Shown here: positions 45,811 through 54,801 of the stretch, one piece after another
Position numbering within the stretch: position 1 is the stretch's first letter
How the letters are laid out: each line of letters opens with the position of its first letter
From: an uncultured Anaerolineae bacterium
GTDB lineage: Bacteria > Chloroflexota > Anaerolineae > Promineifilales > Promineifilaceae
NCBI GenBank assembly: GCA_937943625.1
Contig: CALEAD010000016.1
Location: forward strand, 98,010 to 162,009
DNA: 64,000 nucleotides
Reading direction: 5' to 3'
Notes under the pieces: generated by a model
The model's database searches: none
What the model was told of the DNA's origin: nothing
The model's input: only the letters and a program-made list of their open reading frames with translations
Translations under genes and position numbers: made by a program

Positions 45811-47853
45811 CTAAATAGGCATCAAACGATAGGAAGAAATTTCCACGGCCGTATCTAGCGGCGGATAAAGAATGATAAAGCTATGCTGCGGCAGGCGATT
45901 CGCTATCTCACGCGGCAACTGCTCCAGCGATGCCTGCCAGGAAATCGTATTGCGGCGCGCGCTCACCAGCATAATCAGATCATCAGTCATCGCCTCCTGC
46001 CAAAACCGATCCAACGCGGCAAAATCCTCATAACCCTGGTAAGTCGTTTCCACTGAAGGCTTAATCTGCTCAACCATGCGCTTGATCGCCATTTCACTTT
46101 GTTTGGCGCATACCACCCATAGTTTCACGCTAATCTGCTGTGCCAGCCGTTTAACAGTGTGAATCAGAGGGGTAAAGCCCGGTTCATGCTCAATATTGGG
46201 CGGCAGCAGCAGCAACCCGCGCTGCAAAGTGTTCAGCGGGTGTTCCAACTTACAGATGATGATCTGCTGTTTGCTGTTGCCTACCACGCGGTCCAGCACC
46301 GAACCAAAAATCCGTTCTCTGGTTGTCACTTTGCCATTCCAACCAATGATCAGGTGGGTAGCGCGCAGCTCCGTGATGGCGCGAATGATGCCACGCGCCG
46401 GACTCATGTCCAGACGATTGACCAGACGCACAGGCACATTAACGGCCGTTGCCTCCTTCAATACCGGCGCCAGGCGCTTCTCATTCTGCGCCAACAGCCG
46501 CTCACTACTTTCCGATTCAGTCACAACCGATAGCGCCCGGATCGGCTCCGCAGAGCCACTCTCGCGAATCATCACCGCCAGGCTCATCAACTTACCAATG
46601 GTGGCCGGGTTCGCAATCGGCACCACAATTCGCTGTGGCCATTCTGGCTGCTCCAGAACGCTCTCTTCCTGTTCAATCAAAATCCGCCGCGCCGCGCGCT
46701 CCGCAAACAGCGAACCCACAAAACAGGTCACCAAAATCATCATGATTGCCCCATTTAGCACCTCATACCCAAACAAGCCAATCTGATACCCGATCAACAC
46801 GGCCGCCAGCGTTGCCGCTGCCTGCGGCACACTAAGCCCAAATATCAGGTGGCGTTCGTCCACTGAGTAGCCAAACAACTTCTGTGTCAAGAAAGCGGCC
46901 AGGTACTTGGTGAGTGAAACCGTCACCACCATCGCGATAGCCACAATCCAGGCATCGAGACCATTTAACAAGATGCGCAAATCCACCAACATCCCTACCG
47001 AAATCAGAAAAAATGGAATGAACAGCGCATTACCGACAAATTCCAGCCGGTTCATCAGCGGGCTGTGCTCAGGAATCAGGCGGTTAAGCGTTAGACCAGC
47101 AATAAAGGCACCGATAATGTGCTCCACCCCGGCAAGCTCGGCAAAAAAAGCCGCCACAAATACCACCGCCAGCACAAAGATAAACTCCGGCACACCCCCG
47201 CCATTAGAGAGGCGAAAAAACCAACGGCCGATCTTGGGAATACCCCAAAGCATCAAAAAGGTATAAATGGTCAGCGAAATACCCAATTGCAGCCAAAAAG
47301 CAGGCGTGAGTTCCCCCTGCACCGAGCTAGCCACCACCGCCAGAACCAGTAGCGCCACCGTGTCCGTAATAATTGTGCCGCCAACAGCCACAATGACGGC
47401 ATTGTTTTTGGCCAACCCCATGCGACTGACCACCGGGTAAGCGAGCAGCGTGTGTGAAGCAAAAAGGCTGGCCAGCAAAATAGCAGACGGCCAGCTAAAG
47501 TTAAGAACGTGCAACGCTATGAGCGTGCCCACAACTTGGGGGATGGTAAACGTCAGGGCGCCAAATATCAGGCTGCGGTCGCGGCTTTTGCTAAACTCAT
47601 TCAGGTCTATTTCCAGCCCGGCAATAAACATGATGTATAACAGGCCTATGGTTCCCAGCAGTACCATGGTGTTATCGCGTGCCAACAAACCCAGGCCATT
47701 GGGGCCTAAAATGACACCGGAAAGAATAAGACCAATAATGGTGGGGATTTGCAGCCGCTCGAACAACAAAGGCACAATCAGCATGATGCCCATCATTGTG
47801 GCAAAGACCAAAACAGGATCTGTGAAAGGCAAAGAAAAATGATTTCCCATCAT
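45811..47853 (-). CDS. CPA2 family cation:proton antiporter with C-terminal USP-like domain
   Basis: 680 residues. The first 400 contain about 12 membrane segments of the Na+/H+ exchanger fold, including IIGLILSGVILGPNGLGLL and the GLEIDL segment typical of CPA2 (KefB/NapA type) proteins. Two Asp candidates for transport are expected in the IITDTVALL region. The cytoplasmic C-terminus (about 430-680) looks like two universal-stress-protein folds. It exchanges Na+ or K+ for protons. Start at ATG 47853 with GAGGATAAG upstream; another ATG follows directly. Confidence 0.85.
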   Translation of the reverse strand: MMGNHFSLPFTDPVLVFATMMGIMLIVPLLFERLQIPTIIGLILSGVILGPNGLGLLARDNTMVLLGTIGLLYIMFIAGLEIDLNEFSKSRDRSLIFGALTFTIPQVVGTLIALHVLNFSWPSAILLASLFASHTLLAYPVVSRMGLAKNNAVIVAVGGTIITDTVALLVLAVVASSVQGELTPAFWLQLGISLTIYTFLMLWGIPKIGRWFFRLSNGGGVPEFIFVLAVVFVAAFFAELAGVEHIIGAFIAGLTLNRLIPEHSPLMNRLEFVGNALFIPFFLISVGMLVDLRILLNGLDAWIVAIAMVVTVSLTKYLAAFLTQKLFGYSVDERHLIFGLSVPQAAATLAAVLIGYQIGLFGYEVLNGAIMMILVTCFVGSLFAERAARRILIEQEESVLEQPEWPQRIVVPIANPATIGKLMSLAVMIRESGSAEPIRALSVVTESESSERLLAQNEKRLAPVLKEATAVNVPVRLVNRLDMSPARGIIRAITELRATHLIIGWNGKVTTRERIFGSVLDRVVGNSKQQIIICKLEHPLNTLQRGLLLLPPNIEHEPGFTPLIHTVKRLAQQISVKLWVVCAKQSEMAIKRMVEQIKPSVETTYQGYEDFAALDRFWQEAMTDDLIMLVSARRNTISWQASLEQLPREIANRLPQHSFIILYPPLDTAVEISSYRLMPI

Positions 47854-48060
47854 GTACAGCTTATCCTCGCAAAAGCTCTGAGGAGCAGATGGCTTACCCG
47901 TCCAGTACAAACAGGATGATCTGCGCTCATTTCAGTCTAACTAAACGGCCAATGTTGTAACAGGTCACGGTGAAAGTAATCTTACGCACAATCGGTTGAT
48001 ATTGCAACAAAATGGACATGGCCAGCAGCTTCGCAAAGCGGCTAATTCCTGCTAAAATGG
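47854..48060. other. Divergent region with glyA-gcvT promoter
   Basis: No gene supported. A TAAAAT box at 48053-48058 would start transcription near 48065, at the first hairpin of the structured leader; the -35 is not clear. Confidence 0.4.
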
Positions 48061-48174
48061 AGCCCGTGTGGGATAGTTACCCGCGATGGGCTGTCCTGCC
48101 TCTTTCCACATCCACGCCGCCAGGCCAACGCGCCCCGCTGCCACAGCGGAACGCAGTTACTCCACCGGCGCAGG
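48061..48174 (+). promoter_or_regulatory. Structured 5' leader of glyA-gcvT (candidate riboswitch-like RNA)
   Basis: Hairpin 1: AGCCC (48061-48065) with GGGCT (48088-48092), enclosing TGGG/CCCG. Then CCTGC (48095-48099) pairs with GCAGG (48170-48174) around an inner hairpin CCGCTG-CCA-CAGCGG (48135-48149). The Shine-Dalgarno AAGGAG follows at once. It does not match the glycine, THF or ZTP riboswitch consensus as I know them. Confidence 0.45.
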
Positions 48175-48195
48175 CACATTCCCAAGGAGAACAGC

Positions 48196-51100
48196 ATGAG
48201 TCAATCCTTCATCTTTCATGGCTCTCTGCAGGAGCTTGACCCAGACTTGAAGCGCATTCTGGATTTAGAAGAGGGCCGTCAGGCCGAAACCATCATTCTC
48301 ATCGCCTCTGAAAGCATGGCGCCAGCGGCTGTGCAAGAAGCCATGGGCAGTAGCTTCGCCAACATCTACGCCGAAGGCTACCCGCGCGAAGAAAGCCGCC
48401 AACAAAGTCAGAATGACATTCTAGATACTGCCCTGGAGCTGGCGCGCTACCGTCGCAACAGCGACCCCCGCTACTACAAAGGCGTCGAGTACGCCAACGT
48501 GCTCGAAGCGCTCACGCGCCGCCGCGCCGCCGAACTCTTTGCTGCCAACGGCATCACCCCCGACCAGCTCTTTGTCAACGTGCAGCCGCTCAGCGGTGCA
48601 CCCGCCAACAGCGCCGTCTACACCGCGCTGCTGCAACCTGGCGACAGCATCATGGGGCTGAACCTGAACGATGGTGGGCACCTCTCGCACGGCGCAAAGG
48701 TCAATCGCTCCGGCAAAATTTACCACAGCGTGCCCTACTTTGTGGACGAACAGAGCGAACTGCTCAACTACGACGCCATTGAGCGCATCGCCCTGGAGAA
48801 CAAGCCCAAAATCATCGTTGCTGGCTACTCTGCCTACCCACGCATGGTGGATTGGCAGCGCTTCCGCGCCATTGCCGACAAAGTGGGCGCTTACCTGCTG
48901 GCCGACATCGCCCACATTTCTGGCCTGGTGGCGGCCGGCGTGCACCCCAGCCCCATCGGCATTGCCGACGTAGTCAGCACGACCACGCACAAAAGCCTGT
49001 GTGGCCCGCGTGGAGCCATGCTGCTAACGCATCGCGCCGACCTGGCGCGCAAGCTCGACCGCGCTGTCTTCCCCGGCGAGCAGGGCGGCCCGCACCTGAA
49101 CACGATGGCGGCGCTGGCTGTGGCCCTCAAGCTGGCCAATACGGAGCAGTTTCGCGCCCTGCAGGCGCGCATTGTGCAAAACGCCGCCCGTCTGGCGCAA
49201 AAGTTGAGTGAGCATGGCTTGCGCATTGTCAGCGGCGGTTGTGACAATCATTTGCTGCTGGTAGACACCAAAAGTATCAGCCATAACGGCGTGCCTCTGT
49301 CTGGCGACATGGCGGCGCGCATTCTGGACGTGGCAGGCATTGTGGTGAACCGCAATACCATCCCCGGTGACAAGGGAGCCTTGAACCCAACCGGTTTGCG
49401 CCTGGGCACGGTCTGGATCAGCCAGTTGGGGTTTGACGCGGCCGAGGTGGATTTGCTGGCAGAGGCGATTGCCACGGTGCTGAAGGGGTGTAAGCCATTT
49501 ACTTATCTGGCGCTGGGGGGCAAAAAAGAGACACGGGCGAAGGTAGATTTTGCCGCGCTGCAACGCGGACGGGAAATTGTGCGCCAGTTGCGCCAGCTAC
49601 CGCCCATACAGACAACACACACGGCCGTTTCCATTCGTGGCGCCAGGGCAGCAGAAGCCTTGCTGGATGCGGCGCTGACGAGCGACGTGCTGGCGCTGCG
49701 TGACGGTGAGATGCAGCCCACGCATCTGTTTGGCGGGGGCGTAGACGCAGACGCCACGCTCAAACGGGTGACGCCAGAGCAATATCTGCTGCAATTTGGC
49801 GACAGCGCAACGGCCGTTGCGGCAGCTACCTGGCTGATGGCGCTTTCTGATGGCTATGTGGAATTGGACGACCTGTATGGCAAGCTGCCCGGCCCGGTGG
49901 TGGTGGAAACGGTGGCTGGCGAGCCAACGGCCGTTGCCCCCACCCCAACCGCCTTTGCCGACAGTAAACCCTATTTTGTCGGCTGCCGCCAGCGCCCGGC
50001 GGGCCAGGCGCTGCCTGCCTTCAGCTGGGAAGAGCCAACCAATGCGTCCATGCTACGCACCACCCTGTACGATACGCACGTCGCGCTCGGCGGCCGCATG
50101 ATCCCGTTTGGCGGCTATGAGATGCCGGTCTGGTATAGCTCTGTCAGCGAAGAACACGCAGCCGTGCGCCAGACGGCAGGCCTGTTCGACGCCACGCACA
50201 TGGGGGTCTTTGATGCCAGCGGCCCGCGCGTGGTGGAATTTCTGAACACCGTAACCACCAACGACGTGACCACGCTGCAAGTGGGACAATCGCACTACAC
50301 TTACTTTTTGCTGCCAGACGGCCGTGTGGTGGACGACCTGATGATTTACCGCCTGGCCGCCGAGCGCTTTATGATTGTGGTGAATGCCTCGAACAATGAC
50401 AAAGATTGGGCCTGGCTCAACGCAGTGAATGAAGGACGGGTATGCATTGATGAGAAACGGCCGTATGCCCGCATCCAACACCCCGTGCGCCTGCGCGACC
50501 TGCGCGACCGCCAGTGGGGCGACGACTGCCGCGTGGATGTGCCGCTGCAAGGCCCCAAATCGCGCGACATTCTGCTCACCCTGGCCGATGACGCCGCCTT
50601 TGCCAGACGCCTGAAAACCCTGCCCTGGGCAGGCGTGACGCATGGCTCACTGGCAGGCTTCGATGTCATCGTCTCGCGCACCGGCTACACCGGCGAGCGC
50701 ATTGCCTATGAGCTGTTTGTGCACCCAGACAAAGCGCCCGCTTTTTGGATGAAGCTAATGGAAGCGGGCGAACCGTTTGGCCTGAAGCCGTGCGGACTGG
50801 CAGCGCGCGACAGCACCCGCACCGAGGCCGGTCTGCCACTGTACGGTCATGAGTTGGCCGGGCCATATAGCCTCAACCCGGCAGACGCGGGCTTTGGCAG
50901 CTATGTCAAGCTGTGGAAACCATTCTTCATCGGTCGCGACGCCTTCATTGCCCACGAACAGCAGCGCGACCGCGTAGTGGTGCGCTTCCGCATGAATGAG
51001 AAAGGGGTGCGCCGCCCGGAACAAGGCGACCCGGTACTCGACCGGCGCGGCAAGCAGATTGGCTTTGTCACCAGTTGCGCCATTGACGCGGAAGGGTATT

Positions 51101-51279
51101 TGCTAGGGCAGGCCATCGTGCCAATCAGCATGAGTGAGCCAGAAACGGCCGTTGCCATCTACCAGCTCGGCGGCGGCACGCGCAACATTACCCCGCCTAA
51201 AGAGCTAAAGTTGGGCGCGCGCCTGCCCATGCCAGACTGGGCAACGGTGCTGACACGCTTTCCCGTGAGTAAAAAGTAA
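48196..51279 (+). CDS. glyA-gcvT: Fused serine hydroxymethyltransferase - glycine cleavage T protein
   Basis: 1027 residues. Residues 1-440 are serine hydroxymethyltransferase: LIASESM, the YAEGYP loop, and PLP lysine K266 in STTTHKSLCGPRG. Residues 450-610 are a linker domain (LPPIQTTHTAVSIRGARAAE) of unclear origin. Residues 619-1027 are an aminomethyltransferase (GcvT) with the usual start RTTLYDTHVALGGRM, PFGGYEMPVWY, and SRTGYTGE in the folate-binding part. The enzyme would make glycine and methylene-THF from serine, and move the aminomethyl carbon of glycine to THF, in one chain. No gcvH or gcvP is nearby. AAGGAG precedes the ATG, and a structured leader precedes that. Confidence 0.93.
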   Translation: MSQSFIFHGSLQELDPDLKRILDLEEGRQAETIILIASESMAPAAVQEAMGSSFANIYAEGYPREESRQQSQNDILDTALELARYRRNSDPRYYKGVEYANVLEALTRRRAAELFAANGITPDQLFVNVQPLSGAPANSAVYTALLQPGDSIMGLNLNDGGHLSHGAKVNRSGKIYHSVPYFVDEQSELLNYDAIERIALENKPKIIVAGYSAYPRMVDWQRFRAIADKVGAYLLADIAHISGLVAAGVHPSPIGIADVVSTTTHKSLCGPRGAMLLTHRADLARKLDRAVFPGEQGGPHLNTMAALAVALKLANTEQFRALQARIVQNAARLAQKLSEHGLRIVSGGCDNHLLLVDTKSISHNGVPLSGDMAARILDVAGIVVNRNTIPGDKGALNPTGLRLGTVWISQLGFDAAEVDLLAEAIATVLKGCKPFTYLALGGKKETRAKVDFAALQRGREIVRQLRQLPPIQTTHTAVSIRGARAAEALLDAALTSDVLALRDGEMQPTHLFGGGVDADATLKRVTPEQYLLQFGDSATAVAAATWLMALSDGYVELDDLYGKLPGPVVVETVAGEPTAVAPTPTAFADSKPYFVGCRQRPAGQALPAFSWEEPTNASMLRTTLYDTHVALGGRMIPFGGYEMPVWYSSVSEEHAAVRQTAGLFDATHMGVFDASGPRVVEFLNTVTTNDVTTLQVGQSHYTYFLLPDGRVVDDLMIYRLAAERFMIVVNASNNDKDWAWLNAVNEGRVCIDEKRPYARIQHPVRLRDLRDRQWGDDCRVDVPLQGPKSRDILLTLADDAAFARRLKTLPWAGVTHGSLAGFDVIVSRTGYTGERIAYELFVHPDKAPAFWMKLMEAGEPFGLKPCGLAARDSTRTEAGLPLYGHELAGPYSLNPADAGFGSYVKLWKPFFIGRDAFIAHEQQRDRVVVRFRMNEKGVRRPEQGDPVLDRRGKQIGFVTSCAIDAEGYLLGQAIVPISMSEPETAVAIYQLGGGTRNITPPKELKLGARLPMPDWATVLTRFPVSKK

Positions 51280-51288
51280 AATGCATGA

Positions 51289-51341
51289 GCCGTGAAGCGT
51301 AAGGGCCTTTCTTCACCCCTTCCCGCCTTACGTTTCACGGC
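51289..51341. repeat. Inverted repeat after glyA-gcvT
   Basis: GCCGTGAAGCGTAAGG (51289-51304) and CCTTACGTTTCACGGC (51326-51341) are complements with one mismatch, giving a 16-bp stem. No T-run follows; it may still stop or protect the transcript. Confidence 0.6.
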
Positions 51342-51351
51342 CTTACGCGCA

Positions 51352-51380
51352 TTGACATATCACCCTACTGCGTGTACGAT
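51352..51380 (+). promoter_or_regulatory. Sigma-70-type promoter of phosphoribosyltransferase gene
   Basis: Consensus TTGACA (51352-51357), 17-bp spacer, TACGAT (51375-51380), about 28 nt before the ATG with GAGGGA in between. Confidence 0.75.
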
Positions 51381-51408
51381 TGCAGCCACAACTTTTGAGG
51401 GAAAAAAC

Positions 51409-51912
51409 ATGCGTCGTGAAGTCCTGACCTGGTCCGACGTGGACAAATTGATTGATTACCTGGTTCCACAAATTCAAGGCCGTTTTGATTCCATGCTCAT
51501 CATCACGCGTGGGGGCATTGTCCCTGGCGGTCTCCTGGCCGAGGCGCTAAATATCACTTACATCCTCACCGCCTCGGTGCGCTTTCCCGCAGACTTCCCC
51601 GGCCTGCAAAACGTCACGCATAGCAAATATCTCATCCCGGAGTTTATTCAATTCCCGGCAGATGAACTGCTAGACGGCCGTCGTATTCTGGTGGTGGATG
51701 ACGTATGGACAAAAGGGCGCAATATGGTAACAGTCTCCAACCGCATAGACGCGGCCGGCGGCCATCCAGAAACCTGCGTGCTCCACTACAAGCCCGCCTC
51801 GTCGCTCTACCCTGGTTATACGCCTACTTATTATGCCGCTGTAACTGACGCCTACATCATCTACCCTTGGGAGCTGGATCGCGGACCAGAGGTGTTGGGT
51901 ATCTGGAATTGA
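51409..51912 (+). CDS. Phosphoribosyltransferase domain protein
   Basis: 167 residues, type I phosphoribosyltransferase fold. The PRPP-binding loop is RRILVVDDVWTKG with acidic pair D97-D98; the N-terminal MLIITRGGIVPGGLLA is the usual pyrophosphate-loop region. It resembles xanthine/hypoxanthine-guanine type enzymes and the PRTase domains found in many bacteria; the base is not identifiable. The ATG at 51409 has GAGGGA seven bases before it, with a consensus promoter upstream; the longer frame is not supported. Confidence 0.85.
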   Translation: MRREVLTWSDVDKLIDYLVPQIQGRFDSMLIITRGGIVPGGLLAEALNITYILTASVRFPADFPGLQNVTHSKYLIPEFIQFPADELLDGRRILVVDDVWTKGRNMVTVSNRIDAAGGHPETCVLHYKPASSLYPGYTPTYYAAVTDAYIIYPWELDRGPEVLGIWN

Positions 51913-51916
51913 CTAA

Positions 51917-51992
51917 GGTTGGTTAGTTGGTTGGTTGGTTAGTTGGTTGGTTGGCTGGTTGGCTGATAAACCAACCCAACTAACCAACCAAC
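51917..51992. repeat. GGTTGGTT/CCAACC hairpin repeat, copy 3
   Basis: Eight or so GGTTGGTT/GGTTAGTT units, then CCAACCCAACTAACCAACC. A near-perfect hairpin between the phosphoribosyltransferase gene and SRP RNA, possibly ending the former's transcript. Confidence 0.75.
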
Positions 51993-52058
51993 TTCATCTC
52001 TAAAACAGTTTGCCCAATCGCGTTGCATTTGCTACGATCTAAGACTATCATTCTATAT

Positions 52059-52190
52059 GCTCATGCGACCGGTGGTGACCGGGTCCCTGGCGGCGAAGGC
52101 CGCCGAACCGTGTCAGGTCCGGAAGGAAGCAGCACTAAGGCGTATCCATCGGGTGCCCAGGACAACCTGGTGACCATCGGCCTCATGAGC
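52059..52190 (+). ncRNA. ffs: Signal recognition particle RNA (small bacterial, 4.5S type)
   Basis: The conserved domain IV apical loop GTCAGGTCCGGAAGGAAGCA is at about 52111-52130. Flanking arms pair along a rod: GCTCATG at the 5' end with CATGAGC at the 3' end. It binds Ffh and targets ribosomes to the membrane. A possible promoter is TTGCTA (52029-52034) with CTATAT (52053-52058). A strong terminator follows at 52211. Confidence 0.95.
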
Positions 52191-52210
52191 GTATAAAGTG
52201 AGATTGGAGA

Positions 52211-52258
52211 TTAGGGATTGGAGATTGATCTGAATAATCTCCAATCCCTAAATTTTTT
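52211..52258 (+). terminator. Intrinsic terminator after SRP RNA, abutting the next start codon
   Basis: Perfect 16-bp stem TTAGGGATTGGAGATT / AATCTCCAATCCCTAA with a 9-nt loop, then six T (52253-52258). The ATG of the next gene is the next base. Confidence 0.85.
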
Positions 52259-53680
52259 ATGGCAATATCCTCTTTCCGCCATACGCGCTATTTGTTGCTT
52301 GGCCTGCTGCTGTTGGGCGCTGGCGCGCTGGCCGCAGCCGGTTTTTTGGCGGCGCAAGAACCCTACACGGTGTATGATGGGGAAACGGCCGTTGTCGTTT
52401 CTGGTAACTACGCCACCGTGCAAGAAGTCATTGCCGCCGCCGGGCTGCTGCTGCGCCCAGAAGATGTCGTCATTCCCCCACTTGATGCCCCTGCCAGTCC
52501 CGGTACACCCATCCAGCTCCGTCGCGCGCGCGCTGTTACCCTGCGCTTAGAAGCGGGCGGCACGCGCGCGATGTGGACGCAAGCCATCACCCTGGGACAA
52601 TTCCTAGACGAAATGGGCGTGGATACGCAGCGCGCCACGCAAATTTTTGCCGACCGCGTGCAAATTCCCTATGCTGCACTCTATCAGGTTCCGCTGCCCC
52701 GCGAAGTGGAAGTAGGCCGCTTTCTCACAGTGACGATTCAGGATGGGGGCGAGCAGCGCGTGCTGCGTACGGCCGCCCAAACAGTCGGCGCGGCGCTGGC
52801 CGAAGCTGGCCTGATGCTGTATGCCGCCGATGGTGTACAGCCACCCCTGGGAAGCTGGCTGGAGCCGGGAATGACCATCCAGGTACGCCGCTCGATGCCG
52901 TTGGTGATTCAGGTAGACGGCCGTATCATGCACACGCGCAGCCACCATACCAACACCCTGGACGTGCTCGCCGAAGCCGGTATCGGCCTCATCGGCGAAG
53001 ATTATGCCCTGCCCGGCCCTGACACCCCCCTGCGACCAAATGACACCGTCAGCGTGATTCGCGTCACCGAAAATTTCCGCCTGGTAGACCAACCCATCCC
53101 CTTCCAGACGGTGTGGCAGGCCACAGACACCCTTGACCTGGATCAGCGCGCCGTCATCAGCTACGGGCAGCCCGGCATCTTGCGCCAGCGCGTGCGCGTG
53201 CGCTATGAAAATGGCGCAGAAGTCAGCCAGACACTCGATGGCGAATGGGTAGCGCGCGCGCCGGTGAACGAGGTGATTGGCTACGGCACGCGCATTACTA
53301 TTGGCGTGGTAGATACTCCCCAGGGACCGCGTGAGTATTGGCGCGTGGTGCGCATGCGCGTGACCTCTTACACAGCGGCTACCTCTGGTAAATCACCGGG
53401 CGATCCGGGATACGGCATCACCGCCAGCGGCAGACGGGCCGGGTATGGCATTGTGGCTGCCGACCGCAGCATTGTGCCTTTCCGCTCGCACGTATACGTG
53501 CCGGGCTATGGGGTGGCCTTTGTAGGGGATACCGGAGGCGGCGTGCGCGGCCGTTGGATTGACCTGGGCTATGATGAAAACAACTTTGTCTCCTGGTCTG
53601 GCTACGTGGACGTCTATTACCTGACCCCCGTACCTGCACCGGAGAATATTAATTACCTGCTGCCCACGCATTTGCCATAG
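52259..53680 (+). CDS. yabE: YabE-like secreted protein: DUF348 repeats, G5 and 3D domains
   Basis: 473 residues. An N-terminal membrane or signal segment (about 9-32) is followed by three DUF348 units (near VYDGETAVVVSG, VTIQDGGEQRVLR, LVIQVDGRIMHTR), a G5-like region (TLDGEWVARAPVNEVIGYGT), and a C-terminal 3D domain (residues about 370-455). The last has the lytic-transglycosylase-like double-psi barrel (AAGYGIVAAD-type strand, VGDTGGGVRGRWIDLGY). This is the YabE/Rpf-like layout of cell-wall-active proteins, and its neighbour rsmA is the same as in Bacillus. No Shine-Dalgarno: the start codon follows a terminator directly. Confidence 0.85.
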   Translation: MAISSFRHTRYLLLGLLLLGAGALAAAGFLAAQEPYTVYDGETAVVVSGNYATVQEVIAAAGLLLRPEDVVIPPLDAPASPGTPIQLRRARAVTLRLEAGGTRAMWTQAITLGQFLDEMGVDTQRATQIFADRVQIPYAALYQVPLPREVEVGRFLTVTIQDGGEQRVLRTAAQTVGAALAEAGLMLYAADGVQPPLGSWLEPGMTIQVRRSMPLVIQVDGRIMHTRSHHTNTLDVLAEAGIGLIGEDYALPGPDTPLRPNDTVSVIRVTENFRLVDQPIPFQTVWQATDTLDLDQRAVISYGQPGILRQRVRVRYENGAEVSQTLDGEWVARAPVNEVIGYGTRITIGVVDTPQGPREYWRVVRMRVTSYTAATSGKSPGDPGYGITASGRRAGYGIVAADRSIVPFRSHVYVPGYGVAFVGDTGGGVRGRWIDLGYDENNFVSWSGYVDVYYLTPVPAPENINYLLPTHLP

Positions 53681-53772
53681 GGGTAAAAATAGGGTAAGAG
53701 GAAACAGTACGCAGGCGGTAAGGGACAAAATGCAACCTGTAACCTTCCTCTACCCCCTGTCTCCTACCACAC

Positions 53773-54597
53773 ATGACTATCACTCACCCCAAAGAACTCT
53801 TACGCCAGCACGGGCTGGAAGCGAAAAAAAGCCTGGGGCAGAACTTCTTGTTTGATGAGAATGTGCTGCACCGCATTGTGGCTGCAGCCAAGTTGCAGCC
53901 GGGGGATGCCGTGCTGGAGATTGGACCGGGGCTGGGGGCGCTGACGAAATTGCTGGCCGCAACGGCCGTTTCGCTGGTTGCAGTTGAACTCGATCAGCGC
54001 TTCTTGCCCATTTTGCGCCAGGAGTTAGCTACCTACGCAAATGTACAGTTGGTGCATGGGGATATTTTGGCGCAAGAGCCAGGGCGCTGGTTCAGCGGGC
54101 CGTACAAAGTGGTGGCTAACGTGCCCTATTACATTACCGGCGCCATCCTGCGCCACCTGCTGGAAGGGGAACAGAAACCCGGCCTGCTGGTCCTGACAGT
54201 GCAAAAAGAGGTGGCCGAGCGCGTCACGGCCGTTCCGCCCCACATGAGCCTTTTGGGCGTCAGCGTGCAGTTTTACGGCCGTGCGGAGAAAGTCGCCGAC
54301 ATCAAAGCAGGCTCTTTCTGGCCAGCGCCAGACGTAGATTCGGCCGTGCTGCGCATTGCCCTGCCCCCCACGCCACCCGACCGTACCTTTGAGCAGGCAT
54401 TCTTCCGCGTGACCAGGGCCGGATTCAGCCAAAGGCGCAAGCAGCTGCAAAACAACCTGCGCCAGTTAGGGCTGCCAGCCCCCGCCATTACCGCCATGTG
54501 TCAGAGCGCCGCCGTAGACGGCCGTTGGCGCGCCGAAACACTCACCCTGCCCCAATGGTGTGCCCTCACCCACGCCTATCTGTCCCAACCAAACTAA
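53773..54597 (+). CDS. rsmA: 16S rRNA (adenine1518-N6/1519-N6)-dimethyltransferase
   Basis: 274 residues. Motif I LEIGPGLGALTKLL binds S-adenosylmethionine, and NVPYYITGAIL is the N-x-P-Y-(Y/F) catalytic motif of KsgA/RsmA. KKSLGQNFLFDENV at the N-terminus is diagnostic. It dimethylates two adenines near the 3' end of 16S rRNA during small-subunit assembly. It follows the YabE-like gene on the same strand after 92 bp. Confidence 0.96.
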   Translation: MTITHPKELLRQHGLEAKKSLGQNFLFDENVLHRIVAAAKLQPGDAVLEIGPGLGALTKLLAATAVSLVAVELDQRFLPILRQELATYANVQLVHGDILAQEPGRWFSGPYKVVANVPYYITGAILRHLLEGEQKPGLLVLTVQKEVAERVTAVPPHMSLLGVSVQFYGRAEKVADIKAGSFWPAPDVDSAVLRIALPPTPPDRTFEQAFFRVTRAGFSQRRKQLQNNLRQLGLPAPAITAMCQSAAVDGRWRAETLTLPQWCALTHAYLSQPN

Positions 54598-54662
54598 ACA
54601 ATCGCCGCCCGTCCTGTGCTATACTCATGAGAATATATTGTGCCAGGGTAACTCTCTGGCAA

Positions 54663-54728
54663 GGTTTGATGGCTTGATAGTTTGATAGTTGGTTTGCAGC
54701 CAACAAACGAACTATCAAACCAACCAAC
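54663..54728. repeat. GGTTTGAT/ATCAAACC hairpin repeat, copy 4
   Basis: GGTTTGATGGCTTGATAGTT-type units mirrored by AACTATCAAACCAACC across a GTTTGCAGCCAACAAAC centre. A strong hairpin between rsmA and the receiver-like gene. Confidence 0.7.
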
Positions 54729-54801
54729 GGCCCAGGTAGTTGCGCGCAGGGTCTTAAACAGACTTTTTACCCTTTGGGAGCAGGTGGCAGGAGGTGAGAA
54801 A

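Noticed and set aside
48061..48195. Glycine, THF or ZTP riboswitch
   Set aside because: The conserved cores are missing; recorded as an unknown structured leader.
48421..50643. Minus-strand frames within glyA-gcvT
   Set aside because: Antisense shadows of a gene with unambiguous family motifs.
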